Shown here piece by piece: positions 29,899-42,227 of a DNA stretch of 64,000 nt. The position numbers and the translations under genes were made by a program. Source of the stretch: Yponomeuta sedellus (taxonomy: Eukaryota > Arthropoda > Insecta > Lepidoptera > Yponomeutidae); NCBI GenBank assembly GCA_934045075.1, contig OW203727.1, forward strand, positions 20,481,811-20,545,810, read 5' to 3'. The notes under the pieces are model-generated. The model had not been told where the DNA came from. It worked only from the letters and a program-made list of their open reading frames with translations, and ran no database searches. How positions within the stretch are numbered: position 1 is the first letter of the stretch; every line of letters begins with the position of its first letter.

Positions 29899-30252
29899 AT
29901 AGCGGCACCAATGGAACAAAAATCATAACTTGTTTTAAAATAAGATTTTTTTCAAAAAGTAAACACTAAAAATCTTAATATCAGTGTGTGATAACTATTT
30001 TTAGAATAGCCTAGAACGTAATATCAACATCCTAGGACTTTAATCGATTTCCGCTAGAAACGGCCGTTTTGGGCGGAAATCGATTAAAGTCCTAGGTTGT
30101 TGATCCTAGGTAGATTCTAAAAATAGTTCTCACAGATAATAATATTAAGATTTGTTTTATGATGTTTACTTTTTAAAAAATAACATATTATAAAAATAGT
30201 TATGTTATGATTTTTACCGGTTATGATTTTTTTCCATCGGTAGCGCCAGTTA
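29899..30252. mobile_element. Long palindromic MITE
   Basis: An imperfect palindrome about 350 bp long. The core CCTAGGACTTTAATCGATTT / AAATCGATTAAAGTCCTAGG (30031-30095) surrounds GAAACGGCCGTTTTG. Further out, TATTTTTAGAAT and ATTCTAAAAATA pair, and the ends AGCGGCACCAATGGAACAAA and the inverted GGCGCTACCGATGG are terminal repeats. A diverged partial copy lies at 56493-56630. No coding capacity. Confidence 0.75.
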
Positions 30253-30650
30253 GCACCTCAAAGCTCCTTATTCGGCCATTTCTAAACGTTTAGGTTTCCA
30301 GTAAGGGCTTCTCTACCGGAAACTGATATTACAAAGCCGTGCTGATTGAATCACAAAACCGAGTTTCACAAAACCGACACTTAGAACACTAAATAACATT
30401 TTTTCACTTTATACTTTTCTTGATGGCCCTAATGCCTATTTTATTTTTAACTTCCATTAGCTTTTCTCGGTATATCACACTAATTGATGGCAGAAGTTTG
30501 TTCTCAAAATATTCTTGCCACGGCTTTCGTTCATATTTGGCGTCGGGCACTATGAATACACCTCACGATCTTAGTAATGTTATGGACTTACCCTCAGTTT
30601 TCCATATGTTAACAGTCAATTAATATTGATCAGTTAATTGATCCCTAGAT
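30253..30650. other. No gene seen
   Basis: Unassigned. A frame at 30420-30623 shows no known motif. Confidence 0.35.
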
Positions 30651-30652
30651 TT

Positions 30653-30800
30653 AGGTTGGCAAAGGTTAATACATCCTTCATGGGGCATTGTATCCGTTTC
30701 TATAATAAAATACCTGAAGATATATTAAGTGAAACGCGGTTAAAAAAATGTGTAAATTAGCTTTGTGGCAAAAGACAATTTTTCATAATAGACTATTGTT
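30653..30800 (+). pseudogene. LINE ORF2 C-terminal fragment
   Basis: The plus strand reads RLAKVNTSFMGHCIRFYNKI, PEDILSETRLKKCVN, stop, LCGKRQFFII. This aligns with RLAKVGTSFVGYCVRFYNKI of the LINE at 25641-27281 (residues near 470-490), so it is the same family, decayed and with an in-frame stop. Confidence 0.8.
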
Positions 30801-31300
30801 GGGTGACAGTATTTTTTTGTTAATAACTGAATATAAGATGTTATGCGAGCATTACCATACAATTTTTGGGTTAAAAAGAATTCCTAGATAAATGAGATTA
30901 TTACACCACTTTAGTTGTAATATTGCCACAAAAATTACGTTTAATTTTTGTGCGTGGTCCGGCAAGTTACATAATGAATGATGTACTCTACTGTAAAAAA
31001 TCTTACCAAAATTATGCATACAATTAAGTTTCGAGTACTTATTCAGTTAGCGGACGTAGGTACGAGAAATCGAAAAATATTGTCTAAGAATGTAGTCAGA
31101 CAGGATATAAGGTGATGTCATTTTAGCTCTGTTCATTAATTCAATACATCACCTTTGAAATCATCAATTATGTATGATCTTGAATGCACTTTGCGTGAAG
31201 GTTGTTTTGTTTGTGTCATTCCGTTTTGATCCGAAAACCAAATCCCTCTAGAGCTTAGTTTTTTTTATTTTTTATTTTTAAAATAATGTTACTTATTAAG

Positions 31301-31640
31301 ATCGTGGCAAGTGGCAAACCTGCCTACCACCCTTGGATAAAGGCGTGGGCTCATGTTATGTTTGTGTTGTTTATATAATTGAAAATTGAAATTATAACTA
31401 GTGCCTAACAGATCACACGTGATAATAACATAACATTTTCATACTGGCACATACATTGCCTCTGGCCCCTGTGTCGTAGGAACCAGAAACAACGACATCA
31501 CAAACATGTAAACATCCTCCTTTCTATGATCTGAGTAAACATCCAAGACCTGGGGTTTTTTTTGTCCCCAGCCGGGGATCGAACCCGGGACCTCTCACAC
31601 GGTAGGCAGATGGGCTACCGCTGCGCCACAGAGGTCGTCA
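31301..31640 (-). mobile_element. tRNA-headed SINE
   Basis: On the minus strand the head reads CCTCTGTGGCGCAGCGGTAG (A box) and GGTCCCGGGTTCGATCCCCG (B box) near 31560-31635. The body runs left to GATCGTGGCAAGTGGC. The A and B boxes are well preserved. No clear target duplication. Confidence 0.7.
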
Positions 31641-31830
31641 ATTGAAAGCCTTAATAGAAACAACCTAATGATCGAAACACGGTCGTAAAAAATTGCAGGT
31701 CAATTGGACATCTACCGTATGTAGTAAACGACAGAAAAAAAAACGACTAAAGCCTTATTTAGTATATTACCCATATTGCTCATTGTTACGTTGACGTTTA
31801 ATGTTACTATATTTTATACTTCATATAATA

Positions 31831-32045
31831 CTAGCTGTGTCTCGCGGTGGTAACCGCGGTTTATCGATTTTCCCATGGGAATAAGATATATTCCCGCAAT
31901 AAAACGTAGCCGTATGTTTGTTAATCCAGGGTGTCAGCTAACTCCACAGCAAATTTTATTAAAATCGCTCCAACCGTTTAGACGTGAAGAAGTAACACAC
32001 ATACACCTCACAAACTTTCGCCTTTATAATATTAGTGTGAAGTGT
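31831..32045 (+). mobile_element. Helitron-like repeat, family B
   Basis: CTAGCTGTGTCTCGCGGTGG, ATCGATTTTCCCATGGGAAT, CAGCTAACTCCACAGC, then CACCTCACAAACTTTCGCCT and TATAATATTAGTGTG at the end. Also found at 53711 and, reversed and interrupted, at 9676. Confidence 0.6.
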
Positions 32046-32432
32046 GATGTGATTTAAACTTAAATAGGAACCAGTGGTTAAGTGCATGAGACCCCCTTGC
32101 TAAAAGTGTGACTGTAGAGTTAATTTTAATTTCAATTAATAATCAATATTTTTAAGTTCATGTAGAAAATAAGTGGTTTATAAATTTAATTTTTAACTTC
32201 AATTACTAATAGTCAATATTGTTGACTTTATATAAAATAATTGATTTACCTATTTTGGAACGTAGCTTCATAATTAACTTTTGTAATTTTTGCCGAGGGT
32301 AGTAAATTAACAGTTAATGCTTTCAAAAAGACGCCTGTCACCTCAGTCATCCGAGACCACGGCACCTGTAAAAGTGCCGAAACGTCGGAAAATTTTAAAA
32401 ATATAATAAACGAGTGAAATCCGTATTTAAAC

Positions 32433-33047
32433 TGTAGGCTACTTTGTGTGGTAAGCACTTACACATACATAACCTACACTAAAATACACAAAAACATATT
32501 AATATCTATTTACAATTAAAATAAAACTTAAAATTAACTTACATTTCTACAATACATATTTACATGTAACTATATATAACTATGTACATCCCTATTAATA
32601 TATATGTAGTTCTAATTAGTTTATCCATATTCATGTAACACTGCGTAGTACTAGTTTGTCGATGTCGACAAACTTCCTATCGATCGATCATCGTCCCAGC
32701 ACTAGACAAGACTGGTTTTAATACGCCAGCGCAGCCGGTCTGCGGCCGCGCACCGCGCAACCAGTCGAGATCTCTCTATGACGCGAAGCGCATGCCACTT
32801 GCCTACGCGATACTATCTCGACGCTGTACGCTTTTACTGATAAATTGACGCTGTGCTTGTTCTTATATACTGCTACATTTCTTCTGCTGCTATCTGACTT
32901 TCACCTGTGCTTTGTGCTTGTATTTCGTGTACCTGTGAACTTCCTTCCGTGCCTTCTGTAAATTTAGTTAAGTGGTGTTTACGAGTAAATACTGAACTGA
33001 GTAAGTCGGACTATTTATTTACTCTCTCTCCCACACTCTTAACCATA
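32433..33047 (+). repeat. 5' LTR
   Basis: Starts TGTAGGCTAC and ends TTAACCATA. By eye it is identical to the 3' LTR, offset by exactly 4584 bp. A GC-rich stretch near 32725-32770 and the T-rich region near 32870-32960 probably contain promoter and leader. Identical LTRs mean a recent insertion. Confidence 0.93.
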
Positions 33048-33048
33048 C

Positions 33049-33059
33049 TGGTGACCCCG
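33049..33059 (+). promoter_or_regulatory. Primer binding site, tRNA-Trp
   Basis: TGGTGACCCCG, one base after the 5' LTR, is the complement of CGGGGTCACCA, the 3' end of insect tRNA-Trp including CCA. Confidence 0.85.
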
Positions 33060-33066
33060 CATTTGA

Positions 33067-33933
33067 ATGATGGAAAGACACGAAGGTACGAGCGAAACAA
33101 ATAAACAGCCAACGCCCAATAGTGATGGGAAAGAGTCGACAAAAAATGTCGATATTTTTAAAGTCGGCGCTCGTCTCCCACCATTCTGGCCAGAAGAACC
33201 TGAGATCTGGTTCGCGCAAGTAGAGGGCCAATTCGTCGTATCCGGCATCAGTAGCGACGTGACGAAGTTTCACTACGTCATTAGCCAGCTCGACAACCAG
33301 TACGCGCGTGAGGTCAAAGATCTTATTATCAACCCGCCCACCAGTGATAAATATCAGAAACTGAAATCTGAGTTAATTAAGCGACTGACACAGTCCAGAG
33401 AAAAGAAGCTGAAGCAGCTACTTATGCATGAGGAGCTCGGTGACCGCAAACCTTCACAGTTCCTGCGCCATCTCAAGGGACTCGCAGGAGCCAACGTCCC
33501 CGATGACTTTTTGCGGACAATCTGGGTGAGTCGTCTCTCCCACGGAATCCAGACGGTGCTCGCGGGTCAACCGACTGCAGCTCCAATCGATGATCTGGCG
33601 GACTTAGCCGATCGTATCCACGAGCTGGCCTCACCATCGCTGTCCGTGGCATCTACGAGCCAGACTAACCCCGGTTCCGCGCTGGACGCTCTTACGAAGG
33701 AAGTTGCGGAGCTTCGGAAGCAGTTCCAGAAGCTGACATCCCAGGGGAACGGCAGATCGCGCTCGCGATCTTCAGGATCACCACACCGCAGATCAACCTC
33801 CAGGTCGAAGCGCTCGCAGTCGAACTACCGCAAGTATCCGCTTTGCTGGTACCACAGTAAGTTTGCAGAGAAGGCGAACAGATGCATTGCTCCCTGTGAC
33901 TACAAAGCGGGAAATGCCAAGGGCGGTCGATAA
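33067..33933 (+). CDS. gag: Gypsy Gag with CHCC zinc knuckle
   Basis: A structural protein of 288 residues that forms the retrotransposon particle and binds its RNA. Residues 35-190 carry the capsid-like retrotransposon Gag domain ([15 protein letters not shown], then [20 protein letters not shown]). Residues 225-255 are basic and Ser/Arg-rich. The end has C260-x2-H263-x9-C273-x3-C277, a CHCC arrangement instead of the usual CCHC, as reported for the CsRn1 clade. The ATG is 20 nt after the LTR. The stop TAA overlaps the pol ATG (TAATG), so pol is probably translated by stop-restart. Confidence 0.92.
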   Translation: MMERHEGTSETNKQPTPNSDGKESTKNVDIFKVGARLPPFWPEEPEIWFAQVEGQFVVSGISSDVTKFHYVISQLDNQYAREVKDLIINPPTSDKYQKLKSELIKRLTQSREKKLKQLLMHEELGDRKPSQFLRHLKGLAGANVPDDFLRTIWVSRLSHGIQTVLAGQPTAAPIDDLADLADRIHELASPSLSVASTSQTNPGSALDALTKEVAELRKQFQKLTSQGNGRSRSRSSGSPHRRSTSRSKRSQSNYRKYPLCWYHSKFAEKANRCIAPCDYKAGNAKGGR

Positions 33934-36900
33934 TGGCGACTGCTGACTGCCCAACAACTTCTACTGGTCGCCTGTTCATCACGGACCGAGCTTCGAAGGT
34001 GCAGTTCCTCGTCGACACTGGAAGCGACATCTGCGTCTTCCCCCGGTCCCTCGTCCATGATCGTCGTGCTAAAACGGACTATAACTTGTGTGCTGCCAAT
34101 GGAACGAATATAGCGACTTATGGTTATGTTCATTTTAATTTAGATTTTGGCTTACGTAGACAATTCAGTTGGCGCTTTGTAGTAGCAGATGTTACTAAAC
34201 CTATCATAGGCGTAGATTTTTTAAATTACTACTGCCTCATTGTAGATTGCCATAAAAAATGTTTACTAGATAGTACAACCTCTGTATCATCTTTAGCCAA
34301 AGTTGTTGATTGCAATAATATAGCTTCTGTCAAGATCTTGACTGGTGATTCTCGGTATCATAAAATTCTTAACGAATTTCCCGAAGTCACTCGACCAACT
34401 GGTGCACAACGCATTCACAACACACCACACAATACTGTCCACTATTTACGCACGACTCCAGGCCCCCCAGTCTCTTGCACCCCTCGCCGGTTGGCACCGG
34501 ACAAACTAAAAATTGCTCAACAGGAGTTCCAGTCCATGCTCGCCAACGGTACAGCCCGGCCTTCGCAGAGTCCCTGGGCATCACCTCTGCACCTGGCGCC
34601 CAAAAAAGATAACGGTTGGCGTCCTTGCGGTGATTACCGTATGCTCAATGCCCGCACCGTGCCTGACATGTATCCGATCAAGCACATACATGATTTTGCG
34701 CATAATCTTGTCGGTTGCAAAATTTTCAGCACACTAGATTTGCTTAAAGCCTATAATCAGATACCTGTCAGTCCGGCCGACATTCCGAAGACCGCAATAA
34801 CCACGCCTTTTGGTCTGTTTGAATTTCCTTTCATGACTTTCGGGCTTCGGAATGCCGGCCAAACCTTTCAGCGGTTTATGGATGAAATCACTAGAGAGCT
34901 CGATTTCACCTATTGCTATCTGGATGATATCTTGGTGTTTTCCAAGGATGAGCAACAGCATGAGCAGCACCTTCGCCAAATTTTTACCAAGCTGAAGGAC
35001 TATGGTTTGCTTGTAAATACCGCCAAATGTGTTCTCGGTGAGCCAGAAGTGACATTTTTAGGTTACTCTATCTCTGAAAAAGGCTCTCGACCACTTGACT
35101 CTAAGGTGCAAGCTATAAAAGACTTCCCCATCCCAACAACCGTGCGCCAACTTAAGGCATTTTTAGGCATGCTAAATTTTTATAGGAGATTTCTTCCTCA
35201 TGCTGCCGAAATCCAGGCTCCTTTACATGCCCTGCTAACAGGTTCCGTAAAAGGTTCACAGCCCATCAATTTGACCGGCGATGCCTTAACAGCGTTTCAT
35301 GCATGCAAGGACAGCCTGGCCAATGCCGCCTTACTAGCACACCCCGACTGTACTGCCAAACTTGCCTTGGTGACTGACGCCAGCGATAAGGCAATTGGCG
35401 CAGTCCTACAACAGCTAAAAGACAATGCATGGCAGCCATTAGCCTTCTTTTCCAGAAAACTGAGCCCGTCCCAGGCCAAATATTCGCCTTACGACAGGGA
35501 GTTGCTGGCAATATATGAAGGCATAAAATATTTCCGGCATATGCTCGAGGCCCGGCACTTTGTTGTGTATACGGATCATAAGCCGATCAGTTTCGCATTC
35601 CACGAGCGGAAGAAAAACTGTTCGCCCAGACAATTCCGTCACCTCGATTTTATAGCCCAATTCACGACCGACATACGACACATATCGGGCAAGGATAATA
35701 TTGTGGCCGATACTTTGTCGAGGATCGAGGAATTGGGAGCGCCGGTTGACCTAGAGACGCTAGCCAAGGGCCAACCTTTAGACCAAGAGCTACAAAATCT
35801 TTTAGCCGAAGGATCTTCTCTGCGTTTGGAGAAACTCAATATCCCTGGAAGTCGTATACCAATATACTGCGATGTCAGTACACCGACGACTAGGCCTTTT
35901 GTCCCCAAGTTCCACCGGAAGCAGGTCTTTGAGAGCCTTCACTCTCTTAGCCACCCCGGAGCCACTGCTTCTGCAAAACTTATAGCAGAGCGTTTTGTAT
36001 GGCCCGGGATCCGAAAGGACTGTAGAGAATGGGCGCGTTCTTGCATTGCCTGCCAAAAGGCTAAAGTGAACCGCCATGTCACCGCACCCCTGGGCACTTT
36101 TTCTTTACCCCGCGTGCGTTTCAAACAGATACACATAGATTTGATTGGTCCCCTACCTATGTCAGAAGGCTACCGGTACTGTCTCACGGTAGTAGATCGA
36201 TTTACTCGATGGCCGGAAGCAGTACCGATAGATAACATTACCGCAGAAACCGTGGCTAAAACACTCCTGTCGACATGGATTGCTCGATTTGGCTGTCCTA
36301 CAGAAATAACGACTGATCGAGGTCGACAATTCGAGTCAGCTTTATTCGCATCTCTGTCTAATACAGTCGGTTTTCAGCATAAACGAACCACCGCATACCA
36401 TCCCGCCTGCAATGGCATGGTGGAACGCTTCCACCGACAACTTAAAGCCGCAATAGTCTGCCACGCTAACGACAGATGGACAGAGTCTTTGCCATGGGTC
36501 CTGTTAGGTATTAGGACCGCTTTCAAGGACGATCTCCAAAGCTCTTCTGCCGAACTCGTTTACGGAGAGCCCTTAAGGCTACCAGGTGAGTTTTTTGAGC
36601 CTGTCAACGGCGGCACGACAGACCTATCAGAGTTCTCCGCACGACTCAAAGGAATCGCTGAAAAATTACGACCTACACCAGCTTCTCGCCATAGTAAGCC
36701 CAAGGTGTTCGTACACAAGGAATTAGCAACCAGTGATTACGTCTTCCTTCGCGATGACACATTACGTGGTTCCCTCCAACCAGCATATTCCGGCCCATAT
36801 AAAGTTGTGTCTCGAGATGATAAAATATTTAAAATTCTCCTAAAAGGTAAAGAAGTCACAGTATCGATAGACCGCATTAAACCGGCCTTCATACTGACTG

Positions 36901-36986
36901 ACCAAACTGATACTGAACCCGTTCCAGATATCCAGAAAGAATATACTACTCGTTCTGGACGCAGGGTGAAATTCAAAAAAAATTAA
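33933..36986 (+). CDS. pol: Gypsy Pol: protease, reverse transcriptase, RNase H, integrase
   Basis: A polyprotein of 1017 residues. Aspartic protease: [13 protein letters not shown] with D28-T-G-S31. Reverse transcriptase: [35 protein letters not shown] and the catalytic YLDD at 329-332. RNase [15 protein letters not shown] with D482, and [11 protein letters not shown]. Integrase zinc finger: H670, H674, C704, C707. Integrase core: [19 protein letters not shown] and [12 protein letters not shown] supply the D,D,E residues. The 3' end ([13 protein letters not shown]) stops 30 bp before the LTR. No defects seen. Separate from gag by a one-base overlap rather than a -1 frameshift. Confidence 0.95.
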   Translation: MATADCPTTSTGRLFITDRASKVQFLVDTGSDICVFPRSLVHDRRAKTDYNLCAANGTNIATYGYVHFNLDFGLRRQFSWRFVVADVTKPIIGVDFLNYYCLIVDCHKKCLLDSTTSVSSLAKVVDCNNIASVKILTGDSRYHKILNEFPEVTRPTGAQRIHNTPHNTVHYLRTTPGPPVSCTPRRLAPDKLKIAQQEFQSMLANGTARPSQSPWASPLHLAPKKDNGWRPCGDYRMLNARTVPDMYPIKHIHDFAHNLVGCKIFSTLDLLKAYNQIPVSPADIPKTAITTPFGLFEFPFMTFGLRNAGQTFQRFMDEITRELDFTYCYLDDILVFSKDEQQHEQHLRQIFTKLKDYGLLVNTAKCVLGEPEVTFLGYSISEKGSRPLDSKVQAIKDFPIPTTVRQLKAFLGMLNFYRRFLPHAAEIQAPLHALLTGSVKGSQPINLTGDALTAFHACKDSLANAALLAHPDCTAKLALVTDASDKAIGAVLQQLKDNAWQPLAFFSRKLSPSQAKYSPYDRELLAIYEGIKYFRHMLEARHFVVYTDHKPISFAFHERKKNCSPRQFRHLDFIAQFTTDIRHISGKDNIVADTLSRIEELGAPVDLETLAKGQPLDQELQNLLAEGSSLRLEKLNIPGSRIPIYCDVSTPTTRPFVPKFHRKQVFESLHSLSHPGATASAKLIAERFVWPGIRKDCREWARSCIACQKAKVNRHVTAPLGTFSLPRVRFKQIHIDLIGPLPMSEGYRYCLTVVDRFTRWPEAVPIDNITAETVAKTLLSTWIARFGCPTEITTDRGRQFESALFASLSNTVGFQHKRTTAYHPACNGMVERFHRQLKAAIVCHANDRWTESLPWVLLGIRTAFKDDLQSSSAELVYGEPLRLPGEFFEPVNGGTTDLSEFSARLKGIAEKLRPTPASRHSKPKVFVHKELATSDYVFLRDDTLRGSLQPAYSGPYKVVSRDDKIFKILLKGKEVTVSIDRIKPAFILTDQTDTEPVPDIQKEYTTRSGRRVKFKKN

Positions 36987-37004
36987 TCGCCCATGACGGT
37001 CTCT

Positions 37005-37013
37005 GGAGGGGGG
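37005..37013 (+). promoter_or_regulatory. Polypurine tract
   Basis: GGAGGGGGG just upstream of the 3' LTR, the expected plus-strand primer. Confidence 0.75.
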
Positions 37014-37016
37014 TGG

Positions 37017-37631
37017 TGTAGGCTACTTTGTGTGGTAAGCACTTACACATACATAACCTACACTAAAATACACAAAAACATATTAATATCTATTTACAAT
37101 TAAAATAAAACTTAAAATTAACTTACATTTCTACAATACATATTTACATGTAACTATATATAACTATGTACATCCCTATTAATATATATGTAGTTCTAAT
37201 TAGTTTATCCATATTCATGTAACACTGCGTAGTACTAGTTTGTCGATGTCGACAAACTTCCTATCGATCGATCATCGTCCCAGCACTAGACAAGACTGGT
37301 TTTAATACGCCAGCGCAGCCGGTCTGCGGCCGCGCACCGCGCAACCAGTCGAGATCTCTCTATGACGCGAAGCGCATGCCACTTGCCTACGCGATACTAT
37401 CTCGACGCTGTACGCTTTTACTGATAAATTGACGCTGTGCTTGTTCTTATATACTGCTACATTTCTTCTGCTGCTATCTGACTTTCACCTGTGCTTTGTG
37501 CTTGTATTTCGTGTACCTGTGAACTTCCTTCCGTGCCTTCTGTAAATTTAGTTAAGTGGTGTTTACGAGTAAATACTGAACTGAGTAAGTCGGACTATTT
37601 ATTTACTCTCTCTCCCACACTCTTAACCATA
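37017..37631 (+). repeat. 3' LTR
   Basis: Same 615 bp as 32433-33047, with no difference noticed on reading. Confidence 0.93.
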
Positions 37632-37635
37632 AAAC

Positions 37636-40174
37636 AGTTTTAATTATGTCTAGTACCTACTCGTATTACCCTTAGAAAATATTAAATAGGTAATCCACAG
37701 CTTGAGTGAACCGTGATTCCCTGCGGCACCTGAAACTTAGCGCTGCAACTTTGCAAAATATTTCCAACTGCAAATAAAGCCTCGCGTGGTACGTAAGGAG
37801 TTTTCAAGTAACTGAACCTGTTTAAAAATGTAACACTGAGTAACATAAGACGCCGTGGCGCACATTCGAAATGGAGTTCCTCTCTAGATCTGGGTCAGAC
37901 ATTCTCAAGAGTTGAAAAAAAAATAAAGCTTTAGTGATATTTTGCGGGGAAATGTACTGTGGGAAACGTTTCAGGGCAGGTTAATAATACATTCTATTCT
38001 GACCTTAAAGAAATATGATTTATGATGTTGCGTTTACTCCAAGTGAGCGAACTGAAACAAATTCTCTAAAGTTACCGAGCCAGTTCGACAACTGATGGCG
38101 ACCAAAGGTTCTTGTAAAAGGTTCTTGACAACAAAATGATCAGACATTGCGAAGGGTGATCATACTAACGATCTGAAGTAGTGTTATGTTTGTTACCTTT
38201 TATTACAATTAAGTGAGATTAAATTAGATTGGAACTCTTTATTATACACACCAGAAAATAAAATACATTAAAAGGCTTACTTATCTAAGTTTCACCCTGT
38301 ACAATTCGCTTGAGATACATGCATAGAATAAACAGCCGAACTTATATTTTAAGAATGATTTTACCATCGAATTTGGAATAAAATACTATTGAAATACTAC
38401 GGTGGTGGCTGGATAAAAATGTCCGGCTATAAAAAATCTTTTTCGCCATAATAGGCCTTTACCACAGTGAACAAATAGCTTGGTGAGCGTAATCTGGTTA
38501 CACCAGTCAAAATAAATTTTAGACAAATTGCACGGTGTAAACGCAACGCGACAGGTGTCCCTCTGAAGGTTGCTCCCAGCCGTAATAAGCAGTCCAGGAA
38601 AGATTACCCCCACGAATGTGGGAGACTCGCGCGAAATGTACGCTTCCAGCGGTTTAATTGAAAACAAACTGTTTATAAATAATTCGGTTAATACGCGCCT
38701 GAGGGGACAGTTGGGGACAGCTGACGTGGCAAGATGCCAACGCTAGAAATGGTGCACAAACAGGAAGAGACAGAACGCCTTTCAGGCGCTCACCGCCCCC
38801 TACCTCAAGAACGGTTGCGCGCATGAAAAATGTTTCAAATTGAATTGGTCACCAATTTTATAAACTATAATTTCCGGAACACTAGATCAGAGAAAATCGC
38901 GAAAAACTGTTTGAGTGAATTTTGCCTTTGACTTTGAATAACTTACGACGCAGATAAGAGATTTTATAAGACTTTTGAAGCAAGTTTTAGAACGCTAAAA
39001 TAAAGATATAGGTATACGAAAATTAAACTAATTATCTCTCACACCGAGGTTGATTAATACCTGTTATCAAAATACTCTTAATCGTGGTGGGAATAGCCGT
39101 ATTCTACGCATATTAATAGTTTCTCGCTTTAGAGCTAGTGTAGTCTTTAGAGCTAGTGTAGTCTAGAAAATTTCAAAACGAGATAGTCTGATTTTATAAA
39201 CATTATTAAGGATACTTTGATAAAAATAAAAAGCAACGTTATCTAAAGCGAAAAGTTATGAACGAATGATCAACGATATGAAAATAACAGCCTGAGATTT
39301 GTGCTCATATTGTGCTCTGGTGTACATTAAAGAATATTCTTTTCTTATCTTAAGAACGATATATTCTGATGGCGAGAACGATTTTGCCTGGAGCCATCGT
39401 TGGCCTACTAAAACGTTGCTGTTAGAACTATGTCTGGGATAATATTTCACTGAACGTGATCGCTGAATCGACGATTTCAAGCAGTTTAATGGTCTGATGG
39501 CCTAGAAAAAGGAGTCGTAGGTATACCTTTTTTTCACAAAGAAACTGATCTGGAACGAAACAAAGAAGGCAAAAAACATTTAGAGTTAACAATATCCAAT
39601 TAGTAGTCACAATTTTCATTGCATGGTTTGATTGTAGCTGCGACGTGCTAATGATGTCTGGTGACCTTCTGTGATCTTCTATTGACCAGTGAAGCGAAAT
39701 ACGTGGGTACGTTAGTCTACGTACTACAAAACTCGGGAGTAAATGACGCAGTAGTCTTGGATAAGTTTCATATGATCAACGTTGTTTTATATACGTCATC
39801 GAGTGTGGAAAGAGAGAGGGCGCCATCCCAAGTTTATAACGAACAACATTACTTATCTAATTTACCATTCTGATTAGCTAAGAATACTTAAAATTGAGGG
39901 CATGAATAGTCGCGGGGGCCATAATATTATCTTGTTAATTTATTTATTCTACTACAGAATTACGCACAAGTGGCAAAATATTAAGTTGTAATTAAATGAA
40001 TATTGTATTCCACTTTATCCCGCCGCCGACTTGATTTGCACAATTGCCACAAATGAGTCTGCCATGTTTGTGGCATCTTTGCCTAGTTACTATTTCACAG
40101 GGTGTCCTAGTTTGGAACCAAAACAAGTGCCAATTGCGTATTTGTAAGTTATTCCTATTAATTATTGTAATACA
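37636..40174. other. Intronic sequence, no gene recognised; LINE tails
   Basis: Possible LINE tails lie at 38222-38290 (GGAACTCTTTATTATACACA, minus) and 39310-39352 (GTGTACATTAAAGAATATTC, plus). An 18-bp tandem duplication (TTTAGAGCTAGTGTAGTC) is near 39129-39165. A 93-codon minus frame at 38386-38667 has no recognised motif and no supporting context. Confidence 0.4.
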
Positions 40175-40530
40175 GCGCTCGTGGCTTACTCAAGCCGAGT
40201 GATTGGAATCAATCACTTTAGTTAAGCAACAACAGGCGCGGTCAGCTGCAGGATGGGTGACCGTTGCGTGACTACCGCTAGTGGCATTTTTGCCGAGCGC
40301 TTTCGTGCTTCGTAAGGAACGTTAAGCCATTGGTGTCCGCTGTCATGTAATGGCAGTCGTTAAACCATTTCAGAGGCCTTATTGCGGCTTGATAACTACT
40401 GACAGTAACCGCGCCGCTGTCTTACAATCATCCACCAACCCGGAGTTGGCCCCCGTTGAGTAAGTATGGCCTAACCTTCCTGCGATGGAAGACACCCGTG
40501 CCCCAGCAGCTTGGACATACAAGGGTTGAT
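40175..40530 (+). mobile_element. 5S-derived SINE, full length
   Basis: GCGCTCGTGGCTTACTCAAG through ACATACAAGGGTTGAT. The 5S-like core AGTTAAGCAACAACAGGCGC and GGATGGGTGACCG is at about 40221-40263. Slightly diverged; no clear target duplication. Confidence 0.82.
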
Positions 40531-41037
40531 AACACAATAATTTAATAGCTTAAGTTACTTAATTGACATAATACTTGCAGGTTTCACAATTGTTCCGTGT
40601 TACGAGATACTGGAACAGCGTTTATTGAAATAGTCCAATGTGCATTTCCGAAAGCAATAGAACAGGCATCATAATGCATCGATTGCACCCGGAGCGGCGT
40701 GTTATGAAAACACATTCAACTGTGCGACGTCGAGTGATGCAAATACTCGAATTATCGAGCGGGAAATTAACTCTACGAGCCGAATTTTGGGGTTTGTTTT
40801 ATGCGGGAGTTAATTGGAACGGCTGCTGAAATTGACATGTCAGGGTGAATAGAGACTGAAATCTAATGTCGACTGTACACACTCACCTGAGAGCCAGCTA
40901 ATTTACCTTGCGAGTTTCACAGGACGATCCTATAGTGCAGATTGTGTATAACCCGCAACGAATGATAAACTCTCGGGTTTTAGGGCGAGCGTGTATACCG
41001 CCATAATATATAAAAATCTCACCGATATCTATGATCT
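40531..41037. other. No gene seen
   Basis: A frame at 40638-40829 has no recognised motif. Confidence 0.35.
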
Positions 41038-41146
41038 TTTTCTGGTCGTGCAATAAAGTGCTCTCTATCTCTATCTATCTATCTTTTTGGGTATATTAGG
41101 TATCGCAAAACAATGTTTGCGGGGTCAGCTAGTAATTCTATTAACA
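41038..41146. mobile_element. LINE tail next to Helitron-like end
   Basis: 41038-41085 is a plus CR1-like tail (CGTGCAATAAAGTGCTCTCT with CTAT repeats). 41093-41146 is a reversed ACTAGCTGACCCCGCAAAC start, as at 3893. Confidence 0.55.
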
Positions 41147-41608
41147 CAACACAGCGTGTAGATAGCACCTGGCTAAACTTACGCCAAATGGTTAGTAAAA
41201 AAATGTGATTTAGTTAATTTGCTTTAGTAGTTCTTCGTAGTTCACTAACGTTCAGCAGCTCATCGGCGCATTTCGGCTCCCTTAGTTCGTGAACGACAAT
41301 GAATGAATTAGTTGTTAAATATAGTGTTATATAGGTTTGCTAAACAAGAATGATTCTTGCATAAAGTAGGCCCTTGTACATTAACTCATGTAATTAGTGC
41401 TATATTTTTAATAATAATATTAATGGAAGGAAGGGACGCGTAAAATTTCAATTGCTTAAATTGAAATTATGTGTTTAATTAAGAAGTTTACTTTGCAATC
41501 GCGGTAAGCTCTTTATCGCATTACAAACCTTATCCAGGGACTAAATTTGTGGCGCAAGCTGTACTAATATTATTTAAAGAAGGAACTGTTAAGTGAACTG
41601 TTAGCATC

Positions 41609-41901
41609 GTTGTAGTTGTTTTTGAACTAAAACTTTCGTAAGCACAACACATTGTAGACTTTTAGTCCGCATCTACTTACGGTTGTTGTTATATCGGAAG
41701 AGTCCCACCAGGTTTCGCTCCGATTCGCAGAGCTTAATCATGGTGAGACACCAGTGTGAGACGAACAACCGACGACGCGAGCTCCGTCTCTGCTCACCTT
41801 GATTAAGCTCTGCGAATCGGAGCGAAACCTGGTCGGACTCTTCCGATATAACAACACCCGTTAGTAGATCTGGACTAAAAGTCTACACTGTTGTAGTTGT
41901 T
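41609..41901. mobile_element. Hairpin (inverted-dimer) element, copy 2, 12-bp target duplication
   Basis: 41621-41889 is flanked by GTTGTAGTTGTT at 41609-41620 and 41890-41901. The left arm has the long terminus TTTGAACTAAAACTTTCGTA. The right arm stops internally at AAAAGTCTACA(C). The arms pair from TGTAGACTTTTAGTCCG to the region GAGCTTAATCATGGTGAG, then meet near 41745-41752. Confidence 0.82.
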
Positions 41902-42227
41902 AATAAAAGAAGTGAACTGTTAAGCCGGAGTAGAAAATAATGAGGAATAACATATGTCCTTCATTTGAATGAATGCTTAATGGGGTGCAAGAATGGAGGT
42001 TTCCCGATCGTCGTACGTCTGGCGCACCCTGGGAAACAATCGGCGAATGTCTTACGCTGATTGGCAAATGTCACCACGATGAATGGCGTGGTATCGACTG
42101 GTTCAACTTCTTTTATTGTGTATAGCATTATATATGAATATGTAGGTTTCTTCAATTTTACGTCACACAAGTATATTTTAAATTAGATTTGTACTTTTTC
42201 TCTTGTTCTTGTTTTTTGCACAAAAAA

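Larger units (their letters stand above)
32429..37635 (+). mobile_element. Intact Gypsy retrotransposon, CsRn1/Kabuki-like
   Basis: LTRs of 615 bp at 32433-33047 and 37017-37631 enclose gag and pol. The flanking 4-bp repeat AAAC (32429-32432 and 37632-37635) is the target duplication. A primer site complementary to the tRNA-Trp 3' end and a polypurine tract are in place, and both frames are open. The CHCC Gag motif and tRNA-Trp priming are features I recall for the CsRn1 clade, which includes silkworm Kabuki. No env frame. Confidence 0.93.

Noticed and set aside
36987..37016. An env-like third frame in the CsRn1-like Gypsy element
   Set aside because: Only 30 bp lie between the pol stop and the 3' LTR, so there is no envelope gene and no reason to call it an endogenous retrovirus.
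38386..38667. 93-codon minus-strand frame as a missing slo exon
   Set aside because: The translation has no similarity to the Slo N-terminus or S0, and no fitting splice sites were seen.
41609..41901. Ordinary foldback or MITE DNA transposon
   Set aside because: Unequal ends and central junctions that vary among copies fit a retrotransposed inverted dimer better, although a DNA element is not excluded.
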